Positions 1 through 6,800 of a DNA stretch of 8,552 nucleotides are shown one piece after another. A program made the position numbers and the translations under genes. Numbering within the stretch: the stretch's first letter is position 1; every line of letters begins with the position of its first letter. The notes under the pieces are model-generated. The model was not told the DNA's origin. It worked only from the letters and a program-made list of their open reading frames with translations, and made no database searches. Source of the stretch: DASVDK01 sp036562265 [NCBI: Thermodesulfobacteriota bacterium] (GTDB lineage Bacteria; DASVDK01); the NCBI GenBank assembly GCA_036562265.1, contig DATCKS010000504.1, forward strand, positions 1 through 8,552, in the 5' to 3' direction.

Positions 1-1719
1 CCCGACTTCCCGGCCGAGATCCGGGCGCCGGCGGGCACGCTCCCCGGCGTCTCGGGCTTCCAGGTGCACATCGCCGACCACCGGATCTACACGCCCGGCG
101 ACCAGCTCGACGTGCTCGTCGCGATGAACCCGGCCGCCCTCAAGGTCAACATCGGCGACCTGAAGCCCAACGGCGTCCTGGTCGTGAACACCGACGAGTT
201 CACCGAGCAGAACCTCAGGAAGGCGGCCTACGCGGCGAACCCGCTCGAGGACGGCAGCCTCGACCGGTTCCGGCTCTTCAAGGTCGAGCTGACGACCCTC
301 ACCCGGCGCGCCCTCGAGGGCCTCGGGCTCGACACGAAGAGCCAGGACCGCTGCAAGAACTTCTTCGCCCTCGGGATGATGTACTGGCTCTTCAACCGCC
401 CGATGGAGCCGACCATCGCGTGGGTCAGGAAGAAGTTCGCCGCGAGGCCGGCCATCGCCGAGGCGAACGTCCGCGCGCTCAAGGCCGGGCGCGCCTACTG
501 CGAGGCGACCGAACTCTTCCAGGTCACCTACGAGGTGCACCCGGCGAAGCTCGAGCCGGGCGTCTACCGCAACATCCACGGCAACACGGCCCTCGCGCTC
601 GGGCTCATCGCGGCCGCGCGGCAGGCGGGGCTGCCGCTCTTCCTCGGCGCCTACCCCATCACGCCGGCCTCGGACCTCCTGCACGAGCTCGCCCAGCACA
701 AGGCGTTCAACGTCATCACGTTCCAGGCCGAGGACGAGATCGCCGCCATCTGCGCCGCCATCGGCGCCGCCTACGGCGGCACCCTCGCCGTGACCGCCAC
801 GTCGGGCCCCGGCATGTGCCTCAAGTCGGAGGCCGTGGGGCTCGCGACCGCGGTCGAACTGCCGCTCGTGATCTGCGACATCCAGCGCGCCGGCCCCTCC
901 ACCGGCATGCCGACCAAGACCGAGCAGGCCGACCTCCTCATGGCCATGTTCGGCCGCCACGGCGACTCGTCCATTCCGGTCCTCGCCGCCTCGTCGCCGG
1001 CCGACTGCTTCGAGACGGCGATCGAGGCCTGCCGGCTCGCCATGCGGTACATGACGCCGGTCGTGCTCCTGTCCGACGGGTACCTCGCCAACTCGTCGGA
1101 GCCGTGGCTCCTGCCCGACCTCGAGCGGCTGCCCGACCTCAGGCCGACGTTCGCGTCGGACCCGAAGGGCTTCCTCCCCTACCTGCGCGACGAGACGACG
1201 CTCGCGCGGCCGTGGGCCATCCCGGGGACGCCGGGGCTCGAGCACCGGGTGGGCGGCCTCGAGAAGGCCGACCGCACCGGCAACATCTCCTACGATCCGC
1301 GCAACCACGAGACGATGGTGCGCCTCAGGGCCGAGAAGGTCGAGCGGATCGCCTCCGAGATCCCCGACGTCGAGGTGCACGGCGACCCGGGCGGCGGCCC
1401 GCTCCTCATCCTCGGCTGGGGGAGCACGCGGGGCGCCATCACCGGCGCGGTCGAGGCGCTGCGCGCCGAGGGATACCGCGTGAGCCGCGCCCACCTGCGA
1501 CACCTGAACCCGTTCCCGCGCAACCTCGGCGACGTGCTCGGTCGCTTCGAGACGGTCCTCGTGCCCGAGATGAACATGGGACAGCTCGCCATGCTCCTGC
1601 GCGCGAAGTACCTCAAGCCGATCGTCGGCTACAGCAAGGTGCAGGGCAAGCCCTTCACGCGCAAGGACATCGTCGATCGGGCGCGGCAGATCCTGGAGGC
1701 CTCGCGCAATGGCCGTTGA
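1..1719 (+). CDS. korA: 2-oxoglutarate:ferredoxin oxidoreductase, fused gamma/alpha subunit (KorA), 5' partial
   Basis: With KorB this subunit carries out the CoA- and ferredoxin-dependent interconversion of 2-oxoglutarate and succinyl-CoA plus CO2 in the cytoplasm (oxidative or reductive TCA cycle). The reading frame is open from base 1 with family-like sequence (PDFPAEIRAP), so the gene begins outside the window; the GTG at 64 is internal. 572 residues are visible. Fused KorA proteins are usually about 600-650 residues, so the missing part is modest. Visible residues 1 to about 170 are gamma-domain (AMNPAALK, GVLVVNTDEF). The alpha domain follows, with YPITPASD near 218, FQAEDEI near 241, TSGPG near 267 and GPSTGMPTKTEQADL near 298. 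A C-terminal domain with EMNMGQLAMLLRAKYL and KVQGKPF closes it. It overlaps korB by 11 bases, implying translational coupling. The KorA signature with fused gamma domain favours 2-oxoglutarate over pyruvate, but another 2-oxoacid is not excluded. Confidence 0.93.
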   Translation, partial: PDFPAEIRAPAGTLPGVSGFQVHIADHRIYTPGDQLDVLVAMNPAALKVNIGDLKPNGVLVVNTDEFTEQNLRKAAYAANPLEDGSLDRFRLFKVELTTLTRRALEGLGLDTKSQDRCKNFFALGMMYWLFNRPMEPTIAWVRKKFAARPAIAEANVRALKAGRAYCEATELFQVTYEVHPAKLEPGVYRNIHGNTALALGLIAAARQAGLPLFLGAYPITPASDLLHELAQHKAFNVITFQAEDEIAAICAAIGAAYGGTLAVTATSGPGMCLKSEAVGLATAVELPLVICDIQRAGPSTGMPTKTEQADLLMAMFGRHGDSSIPVLAASSPADCFETAIEACRLAMRYMTPVVLLSDGYLANSSEPWLLPDLERLPDLRPTFASDPKGFLPYLRDETTLARPWAIPGTPGLEHRVGGLEKADRTGNISYDPRNHETMVRLRAEKVERIASEIPDVEVHGDPGGGPLLILGWGSTRGAITGAVEALRAEGYRVSRAHLRHLNPFPRNLGDVLGRFETVLVPEMNMGQLAMLLRAKYLKPIVGYSKVQGKPFTRKDIVDRARQILEASRNGR

Positions 1720-2752
1720 GACACCGACGCCGGTCAAGCTCACGAAGAAGGACTTCCAGACCGACCAGGAGGTCCGCTGGTGCCCCGGGTGCGGGGACTA
1801 CGCCATCCTCTCGGCGGTGCAGACCGTCATGCCGGAACTCGGCATCCCGCGCGAGAAGATCGTCGTGGTCTCCGGCATCGGCTGCTCGTCGCGCTTCCCG
1901 TACTACGTGAACACGTACGGGTTCCACTCGATCCACGGGCGGGCGCCGGCGATCGCGACCGGGCTCAAGGTGACGCGCCCCGACCTCGACGTCTGGGTGA
2001 TCACCGGCGACGGCGACGCCCTGTCGATCGGCGGCAACCACCTGATCCACGCCATGCGCCGCAACGTCGGCCTGAAGATCCTCATGTTCAACAACCGGAT
2101 CTACGGGCTCACCAAGGGGCAGTACTCGCCCACCTCCGAGGCGGGGAAGAGGACCAAGTCGACGCCGTACGGCTCGGTCGACAACCCCTTCAACCCCATC
2201 TCGGTCGCCCTCGGCGCCGGCGCGACCTTCGTGGCGCGGTCGGTCGACGTCTTCGTGGACCACCTCAAGGAGACGCTCCGGCGCGCCGCGACCCACCCGG
2301 GCTCGGCCTACGTCGAGATCCTGCAGAACTGCAACATCTTCAACGACAAGGCGTGGGCGTCGCTCACCGACAAGGAGCGGCGCGACGAGGCGACCCTCCA
2401 GCTCCGTCACGGCCAGCCGCTCCTCTTCGGAAAGGACCGCAAGAAGGGGATCCGGCTGAACGGGGTCGACCTCGAGGTGGTGGAGATCGGCGTCGGCGGC
2501 GTCACCGAAAAGGACGTGCTCGTCTGGGACGAGACGCGCCCGAACCCGGCCTACGCCTTCCTCCTCTCGCAGATGCAGGGGCCCGCCTTCCCCACGCCGA
2601 TCGGCGTCTTCCGCCGCATCGAGCAGCCCACCTTCGAGAGCGGCGTGCGGGCGCAGATCGACGCCGCGATCGCCCGATCGGGCCCCGGCGACCTCGCACA
2701 GCTCATGCGCGAGGGGGACGTCTGGACGGTCCCCGACCAGAGCCGCAACTGA
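1709..2752 (+). CDS. korB: 2-oxoglutarate:ferredoxin oxidoreductase, beta (thiamine diphosphate) subunit KorB
   Basis: This 347-residue subunit holds the thiamine diphosphate and a [4Fe-4S] cluster and passes electrons to a separate ferredoxin; no ferredoxin gene is in the window. The N-terminal CPGCGDY motif gives C25 and C28, SGIGCSS gives C59 and EILQNCNIF gives C208, which together fit the four cluster ligands of short KorB proteins. The ThDP/Mg motif starts at GDGD (100-103) and ends at the asparagines 128-129, followed by NRIYGLTKGQYSPTSE, typical of 2-oxoacid:ferredoxin oxidoreductase beta subunits. The length is slightly above that of many KorB proteins, with an ordinary C-terminal extension. 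The ATG at 1709 lies inside the last codons of korA, and the protein from there matches the usual family start (short leader, then FQTDQEVRWCPGCGDY). The gene ends six bases before a strong palindrome and faces the convergent threonine synthase gene. Confidence 0.94.
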   Translation: MAVETPTPVKLTKKDFQTDQEVRWCPGCGDYAILSAVQTVMPELGIPREKIVVVSGIGCSSRFPYYVNTYGFHSIHGRAPAIATGLKVTRPDLDVWVITGDGDALSIGGNHLIHAMRRNVGLKILMFNNRIYGLTKGQYSPTSEAGKRTKSTPYGSVDNPFNPISVALGAGATFVARSVDVFVDHLKETLRRAATHPGSAYVEILQNCNIFNDKAWASLTDKERRDEATLQLRHGQPLLFGKDRKKGIRLNGVDLEVVEIGVGGVTEKDVLVWDETRPNPAYAFLLSQMQGPAFPTPIGVFRRIEQPTFESGVRAQIDAAIARSGPGDLAQLMREGDVWTVPDQSRN

Positions 2753-2757
2753 TCCGG

Positions 2758-2788
2758 GGGGTCAGGCCTTTCGGCAAGACCTGACCCC
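2758..2788. repeat. Palindrome between convergent genes: possible bidirectional terminator or REP-like element
   Basis: The arms GGGGTCAGG (2758-2766) and CCTGACCCC (2780-2788) are exact reverse complements, 9 bp. Inside, after one mismatch, CTT (2768-2770) can pair with AAG (2776-2778), leaving a five-base loop TCGGC. It fills most of the 47-base gap between the korB stop (2752) and the threonine synthase stop (2800), so it could end or protect both transcripts. Neither side has a T-run, so a classical intrinsic terminator is not shown. On the minus strand it begins GGGGTCAGGTCTTGCC, which resembles from memory palindromes scattered in some genomes near RayT-type (REP-associated) transposases; that resemblance is recall, not a search result. 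Part of the arm (GTCAGGCC, 2761-2768) recurs at 2799-2806. Confidence 0.7.
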
Positions 2789-2799
2789 ACCGCGCGGCG

Positions 2800-4014
2800 T
2801 CAGGCCGGCAGCGGATCCCCCACGTTCAGGACCGGCAGCTTCGTCTCGAGGATGCCGGGGTACTTGAGGCCGGTGCCGGTGTTGAGGAGGAGCACGGTGT
2901 CCGTCGGCCGCAGGAAGCCCCGGGCCAGGAGGGCGCGAGCGGCGGGGACGAGCGCCGCCCCCTCGGGGCAGACGAAGGTCCCCTCGAGGCGCGAGATGTC
3001 GCGCAGGCCCTCTATCGTGTCGCGATCCTCCACGGCGACGCAGGTGCCGCCGGTCGCCCGCACCGCCTCGAGCACGAGGAAGTCGCCGAGCGCCTTCGGC
3101 ACCCGGATCCCCTGCGCCACGGTCTCGGCCCCTTCCCAGAGGACCGACGCGTCCTTCCCCTCCTCGTAGGCCTTCACGATCGGCGCGCAGCCGGCCGCCT
3201 GGACCGCGACGAGCTTCGGGAAGGGGCGGCGCACCCAGCCGAGCGCCTCCATCTCGAGGAGCGCCTTGTAGATGCCGATGATCCCGACGCCGCCGCCGGT
3301 GGGGTAGAGGATCGCGTCGGGCAGCCGCCAGTCCATCTGCTCGGCGATCTCGTACCCCATCGTCTTCTTGCCCTCGATGCGGTAGGGCTCCTTGAGCGTC
3401 GCCGCCTCGTACCAGCCGCGCGCCGTCGCGGCCGCGGCGATCATCCTGCCCGCGTCGGAGATCTGCCCCCGCACCATGTACGCCGTGGCGCCGACGGCCA
3501 CCGATTCCAGCACCGACATCGGCGGCGCATCGGTCGGCATGCAGAGGACGACCTCCATGCCGGCCCGCGCGCCGTAGGCGGCCCAGGCGCCGCCGGCGTT
3601 GCCGTTGGTCGGCATGGCGACCGCCCGAACCCCCAGTTCGGACGCGCGCGTGATGCCGACGGCGGCGCCGCGCGCCTTGAAGGTGCCGGTCGGGTTCGCC
3701 CCTTCGTCCTTCATGACGAGCTTCGGCAACCCGATCGCCGCGCCGAGCCGCGGCAGGGGCAAGAGCGGCGTCATCCCCTCCCCGAGCGTCACCACCCGCT
3801 TCGGGTCCCTGACCGGCAGGAGTTCGTGATAGCGCCACAGAGACGGCTCGCGTCCGGCCAGCGCCTCGCGCGGCAGGGCGCGGCGCGCCGCCTCGAGGTC
3901 GTAGCGGACCAGGAGCGGGCTGCCGCAGCCGCAGAGGTGCTGCACGCGATCGGCGTCGAGGCGCTGCCCGTCCCGGGGGCACTCGAGATGCGTCATGAAC
4001 GAGAAGGCAGACAT
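2800..4014 (-). CDS. thrC: Threonine synthase-type PLP-dependent enzyme
   Basis: Threonine synthase converts O-phospho-L-homoserine and water to L-threonine and phosphate in the cytoplasm. The 404-residue protein is fold-type II: LGEGMTPLLPLPRL (77-90), the Schiff-base lysine in NPTGTFKARG (K113), a TNGNAGGAWAAYGARAG segment (136-152), EPYRIEGKKTMGYEIAEQ (209-226) and the phosphate-binding glycine loop TGGGVG (239-244). The N-terminus has a reduced zinc-ribbon-like segment with C12, C28 and C30; the second cysteine of the usual CxxCG is aspartate (CPRDG). ATG 4014 is the earliest possible start because a TAG lies two codons upstream; the next ATG (3996, residue 7) is a real alternative. No Shine-Dalgarno sequence precedes either. 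It is convergent with korB and divergent from the amidohydrolase. No other threonine-pathway genes are present, so a related activity such as cysteate synthase or another beta/gamma-replacement remains possible. Confidence 0.88.
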   Translation of the reverse strand: MSAFSFMTHLECPRDGQRLDADRVQHLCGCGSPLLVRYDLEAARRALPREALAGREPSLWRYHELLPVRDPKRVVTLGEGMTPLLPLPRLGAAIGLPKLVMKDEGANPTGTFKARGAAVGITRASELGVRAVAMPTNGNAGGAWAAYGARAGMEVVLCMPTDAPPMSVLESVAVGATAYMVRGQISDAGRMIAAAATARGWYEAATLKEPYRIEGKKTMGYEIAEQMDWRLPDAILYPTGGGVGIIGIYKALLEMEALGWVRRPFPKLVAVQAAGCAPIVKAYEEGKDASVLWEGAETVAQGIRVPKALGDFLVLEAVRATGGTCVAVEDRDTIEGLRDISRLEGTFVCPEGAALVPAARALLARGFLRPTDTVLLLNTGTGLKYPGILETKLPVLNVGDPLPA

Positions 4015-4031
4015 GCGCTACATACTACTTC
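4015..4031. promoter_or_regulatory. Divergent start region, 17 bases, with a candidate minus-strand -10 element
   Basis: Only 17 bases separate the start codons of the threonine synthase (minus) and amidohydrolase (plus) genes. This stretch is clearly richer in A/T than its surroundings. On the minus strand TAGTAT (4027 down to 4022) fits the TANNNT pattern of a -10 element and lies seven bases from ATG 4014, the spacing expected for a leaderless transcript. I see no convincing -35 on that strand. On the plus strand CATACT (4021-4026) is a weaker match five bases from ATG 4032. Neither gene has a Shine-Dalgarno sequence. The promoter call is inference from position and composition only. Confidence 0.35.
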
Positions 4032-5219
4032 ATGGCGACGCTGATCCTGCGAGGCGCGGCGCTCCTCGATCCCCCCGATCCGGCGCCGGTGAACGGCCGG
4101 GCCGTCGTGATCCGGGACGGCTGGATCGAGGCCGTCGTCCCCGATCACGAGGCGCCGGCGGGGACGACCCTGCGACTCGACGGGCTCACGCTCCTGCCAG
4201 GCCTCGTCAACGCCCACGTCCACTTCGCCCTCGGCGCCGAGCCGAACCCCGTGGCGGTCATGCTGGGCGAGCCGCTGGCGACGACCGTCGTGAAGATGCT
4301 CGTCCGGGCACGGGAGACCGTCGAGGCGGGCGTCACGACGGTTCGCGACCTCGGCGGGCGGGACTACGCCGAGCTGGCGGTGCGGGACGCCATCCGGGTC
4401 GGGCTCGTCCCCGGTCCGCGCGTCCTCGCGGCCGGCAAGATCATCTGCATGACGGGCGGACACGGCCACTGGGCCGGGCGCGAGGCCGACGGGCCGGTCG
4501 ACATGCGCCGGGCGGTCCGCGAGCAGATCAAGGCCGGCGCCGACCTCGTGAAGCTCATCGCCACCGGCGGGGTCCTGACGCCCGGCGTCGAGCCGGGGGC
4601 GCCCCAGCTCGAGCCGGACGAGATGGCGGCCGCCGTGGCCGAGGCCCGAAAGGCCGGCCGCCGAACCGCGGCCCACGCCATGGCCGCCTCCGGCATCGCC
4701 GCCGCGGTGGCGGCCGGCATCACGACGATCGAGCACGGCGTCTTCCTGACCGAGGCGATCTGCGAGCGGATGGCGCGCGAGCGGGTCTTCCTCGTCCCCA
4801 CCCTGGCCGCGCCCGAACGGATCGCCGTGGGCGGCATCGCGGCCGGCATCCCCGAGTTCATGGTGCGCAAGTCGAACGCCGTCATCGAGCGTCACATCGA
4901 GAGCGTCCGCCTCGCCCACCGGATGGGGGTGCCGATCGTGGCCGGCTCCGACGCCGGCACGCCGCTCAACCCGCACGGCAGCCTGCTGCCGGAGCTGGCG
5001 CTCCTCGTGCGGGCCGGCCTCTCCCCGATCGAGGCGATCCGGGCCGCCACGACGACGGCGGCCGAGGCGCTGGGGCTCGCCGACACGATCGGGCGCGTCG
5101 CCCCGGGGTTCGCGGCCGATCTCCTGGCCGTGCCCGGCGACCCGACGGTGCGGATCGACGCGATTGGCGATCCGCGACTCGTAATGGTAGAAGGGAAAGT
5201 CCTGGTGCATCGAATCTGA
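4032..5219 (+). CDS. Metal-dependent amidohydrolase, imidazolonepropionase/Xaa-Pro-dipeptidase-like group
   Basis: A cytoplasmic hydrolase (no signal peptide) of the amidohydrolase superfamily, 395 residues, normal for the group. All expected binuclear-centre ligands are visible: H62 and H64 in NAHVHF, K174 (probable carboxylated bridging lysine) in DLVKLIATGG, H215 in AAHAMA, H235 in IEHGVF and D307 in AGSDAGTP. A TGGHGH motif (141-146) before the lysine is typical of the relatives that cleave dipeptides or N-acyl amino acids. The C-terminal APGFAADLLAVPGDP and LVMVEGKVL form the small beta-sandwich domain. Start: the in-frame stop at 3996-3998 and absence of other start codons make ATG 4032 the first possible one, with no Shine-Dalgarno sequence. 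It leads a run of peptide-type ABC transporter genes, so it probably hydrolyses the imported compound (Xaa-Pro-like dipeptide, acyl amino acid or cyclic amide). The precise substrate cannot be read from the sequence. Confidence 0.9.
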   Translation: MATLILRGAALLDPPDPAPVNGRAVVIRDGWIEAVVPDHEAPAGTTLRLDGLTLLPGLVNAHVHFALGAEPNPVAVMLGEPLATTVVKMLVRARETVEAGVTTVRDLGGRDYAELAVRDAIRVGLVPGPRVLAAGKIICMTGGHGHWAGREADGPVDMRRAVREQIKAGADLVKLIATGGVLTPGVEPGAPQLEPDEMAAAVAEARKAGRRTAAHAMAASGIAAAVAAGITTIEHGVFLTEAICERMARERVFLVPTLAAPERIAVGGIAAGIPEFMVRKSNAVIERHIESVRLAHRMGVPIVAGSDAGTPLNPHGSLLPELALLVRAGLSPIEAIRAATTTAAEALGLADTIGRVAPGFAADLLAVPGDPTVRIDAIGDPRLVMVEGKVLVHRI

Positions 5220-5241
5220 CCCGGTGCATCGAATCCGATCC
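5204..5241 (+). repeat. 19-bp tandem repeat (two copies) at the amidohydrolase/binding-protein junction
   Basis: GGTGCATCGAATC occurs exactly at 5204-5216 and 5223-5235. As 19-base units (5204-5222 and 5223-5241) the copies match at 17 of 19 positions. Copy one contains the last codons and TGA stop of the amidohydrolase; copy two fills most of the 36-base gap and ends just before the ribosome binding site of the next gene. It may be a replication-slippage duplication or a paired protein-binding site; nothing in the sequence decides between them. Confidence 0.75.
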
Positions 5242-5242
5242 G

Positions 5243-5249
5243 AGGAGGT
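5243..5249 (+). promoter_or_regulatory. Ribosome binding site of the solute-binding protein gene
   Basis: AGGAGGT is a full-strength Shine-Dalgarno sequence six bases before ATG 5256 and fixes that start. It is notable because the amidohydrolase and first permease genes of the same operon have no recognisable Shine-Dalgarno sequence, which suggests the binding protein is translated more strongly than its neighbours. Confidence 0.85.
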
Positions 5250-5255
5250 AGCGTC

Positions 5256-6779
5256 ATGTTCCGCGTCCTCCCCCTGGCCCTCGCGGCCGCGCTCCTCGCC
5301 TCGATGTCCGCGACGAGCGCGCCGGCCGCCACGTTCCGTATCGCCATCGGCATCGATCCCGACACCCTCGACCCCATCGGCACCACCACGACGACGGCCG
5401 GCAACGTCGTCGACTACGTGGCCGAGACGCTGACCCGGCTCGAGCCGTCCGGTGACGTGGTGCCGCACCTGGCCGAGAGCTGGACCATCTCGCCCGACGG
5501 CCGCGAGTACACGTTCAAGCTGCGGCGGGGCGTCGTCTTCCACGACGGGACGCCGTTCGACGCCCGGGCGGTCAAGTGGAACCTCGACCGCGTCGCCGAC
5601 CCGAACGTCAAGGTCCCCATCCGCAACCCCTACCCCATCGAGAAGACCGAGGTCGTCGACAGCCACACGGTCAAGGTGACGCTGAAGCACCCGTTCGCGC
5701 CCTTCATCTCCGGGCTCTCCTGGACGACGGCCGCCATGGTGTCGCCCGAGGGGGTGAAGAAGCCGGGGAACGACTACGGCAACTACCAGAACCTCGTCGG
5801 CACCGGTCCCTACACGCTCGGCGAGCGACGGCGCGGCGAGAGCATCACGCTCAACGCCTTCCCGAAGTACTGGGGCCGCAAGCCCTACTACGACACCGTG
5901 GTGGTGCGAATCGTCCCGGAGGCGGCCACGCGCGAGAGCCTCATCCTCGCCGGCCAGGTCGACCTCATGATCCTGCCGCCGATCGCCGACATCCCGGCCC
6001 TGCAGCGGAACCCGGCGGTGAAGGTTCTCCTCGCGCCGAGCGATCGTTCGATCTTCATCGCGATCAACACCAACAAGATCAAGGACCGGCGGGTCCGCCA
6101 GGCCATCAACTACGCCGTCGACAAGTCGGCGATCATCAAGAACGTCCTCTTCGACGCGGCCGACGTGATGGACGGCCCGATGGCGCCGTCGCTCTTCGGC
6201 TACTGCAAGGTCGGCGAGTACGCGTTCGATCCGCAGCGGGCGAAGCAGCTCCTCAAGGAGGCGGGCGTCCCGCAGGGCACGCGCATCCAGCTCATGCACC
6301 CGACCGGGCGCTACGTGCAGGACCGCGAGGCCGCCCAGGCCATCGCCGGCTACCTCCGCGAGGTGGGGCTCGACGCGCAGCTCACCACGACCGACTGGCC
6401 GACCTACATCAAGACCATCATGGCGCCGCCCGAGAGCAACACCACCGAGATGCACCTCCTCGGCTGGGCCCCGGCGTTCCTCGACGCGAGCCAGCAGATG
6501 GCGCAGTTCACCTCGGCCAACCACCCGCCCAAGGCGCTGGCGACGAGCTTCTACAGGAACCCCGAGGTCGACCGGCTCGCCGCCCAGGCCGAGCAGGAGA
6601 CGAACCCGGAGAAGCGGAAGGACCTCTACTGCCAGGTCTCGAAGCTGATCTGGGAGGACGCGCCCTGGCTCTTCCTCTGGGTGCAGCGCTTCCCGGTGGT
6701 CTACTCCGCCAAGGTGACCAACGTCGAGGCACTCCCCAACGAGAAGTTCTGGGCGCTCTACGCGCGGCCGGCCCAGTAG
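5256..6779 (+). CDS. Periplasmic solute-binding protein of a peptide-type ABC transporter (family 5)
   Basis: This 507-residue protein captures a solute outside the inner membrane and delivers it to the permeases encoded next. Residues 1 to about 25 form a signal peptide: short basic start, hydrophobic LALAAALLA, then SAPAA before TFRIAIG. There is no lipobox cysteine, so it should be soluble in the periplasm. The family-5 signature is clear at 73-103 (AESWTISPDG, then FHDGTPFDA), followed by GTGPYTL, a long domain with RVRQAINYAVDKSAI, and a C-terminal GWAPAFLDA at 403-411. That last segment aligns with the GWxxDYxDP motif of peptide-binding members, but position 407 is alanine where OppA/DppA relatives carry the aspartate that holds the peptide amino group, so the ligand may not be an ordinary free peptide. 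Two cysteines (C317, C459) could form a disulfide. The start is fixed by AGGAGGT six bases upstream, and the end lies within a strong hairpin. Confidence 0.93.
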   Translation: MFRVLPLALAAALLASMSATSAPAATFRIAIGIDPDTLDPIGTTTTTAGNVVDYVAETLTRLEPSGDVVPHLAESWTISPDGREYTFKLRRGVVFHDGTPFDARAVKWNLDRVADPNVKVPIRNPYPIEKTEVVDSHTVKVTLKHPFAPFISGLSWTTAAMVSPEGVKKPGNDYGNYQNLVGTGPYTLGERRRGESITLNAFPKYWGRKPYYDTVVVRIVPEAATRESLILAGQVDLMILPPIADIPALQRNPAVKVLLAPSDRSIFIAINTNKIKDRRVRQAINYAVDKSAIIKNVLFDAADVMDGPMAPSLFGYCKVGEYAFDPQRAKQLLKEAGVPQGTRIQLMHPTGRYVQDREAAQAIAGYLREVGLDAQLTTTDWPTYIKTIMAPPESNTTEMHLLGWAPAFLDASQQMAQFTSANHPPKALATSFYRNPEVDRLAAQAEQETNPEKRKDLYCQVSKLIWEDAPWLFLWVQRFPVVYSAKVTNVEALPNEKFWALYARPAQ

Positions 6780-6790
6780 GCCGGCCGCGC
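6762..6790 (+). repeat. Perfect 12-bp GC hairpin between binding-protein and permease genes
   Basis: GCGCGGCCGGCC (6762-6773) and GGCCGGCCGCGC (6779-6790) are exact reverse complements separated by five bases, CAGTA. All 12 pairs are G-C. The stem contains the last base of the TAG stop (6777-6779) of the binding-protein gene and ends ten bases before the permease ATG at 6801. No T-run follows, so it is not a classical terminator. Intercistronic hairpins after binding-protein genes are known (for example after malE) to stabilise the upstream message and lower expression of the membrane genes; this position fits that role. A translating ribosome would open it, so coupling is also possible. Confidence 0.75.
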
Positions 6791-6800
6791 CCCGGCGCGC

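Noticed and set aside
64-66. GTG as the start of korA
   Set aside because: The frame is open to base 1 and the residues before it match the family, so this is an internal valine codon of a truncated gene.
420-1910. A 496-codon plus-strand frame overlapping korA and korB
   Set aside because: Arginine- and alanine-rich shadow frame; korA and korB motifs in the other frames explain the region.
2762-3982. A second long minus-strand frame overlapping the threonine synthase gene
   Set aside because: Shifted shadow of the PLP enzyme gene with composition typical of GC-rich off-frames and no motif.
4015-4031. Riboswitch, T-box or leader attenuator for the threonine synthase gene
   Set aside because: The space upstream of its start is only 17 bases before the opposite gene, and I see no structured leader there.
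6762-6790. Intrinsic transcription terminator between binding protein and permease
   Set aside because: The stem is strong but no T-run follows, and the permease genes downstream need a transcript; a stability or coupling element fits better.
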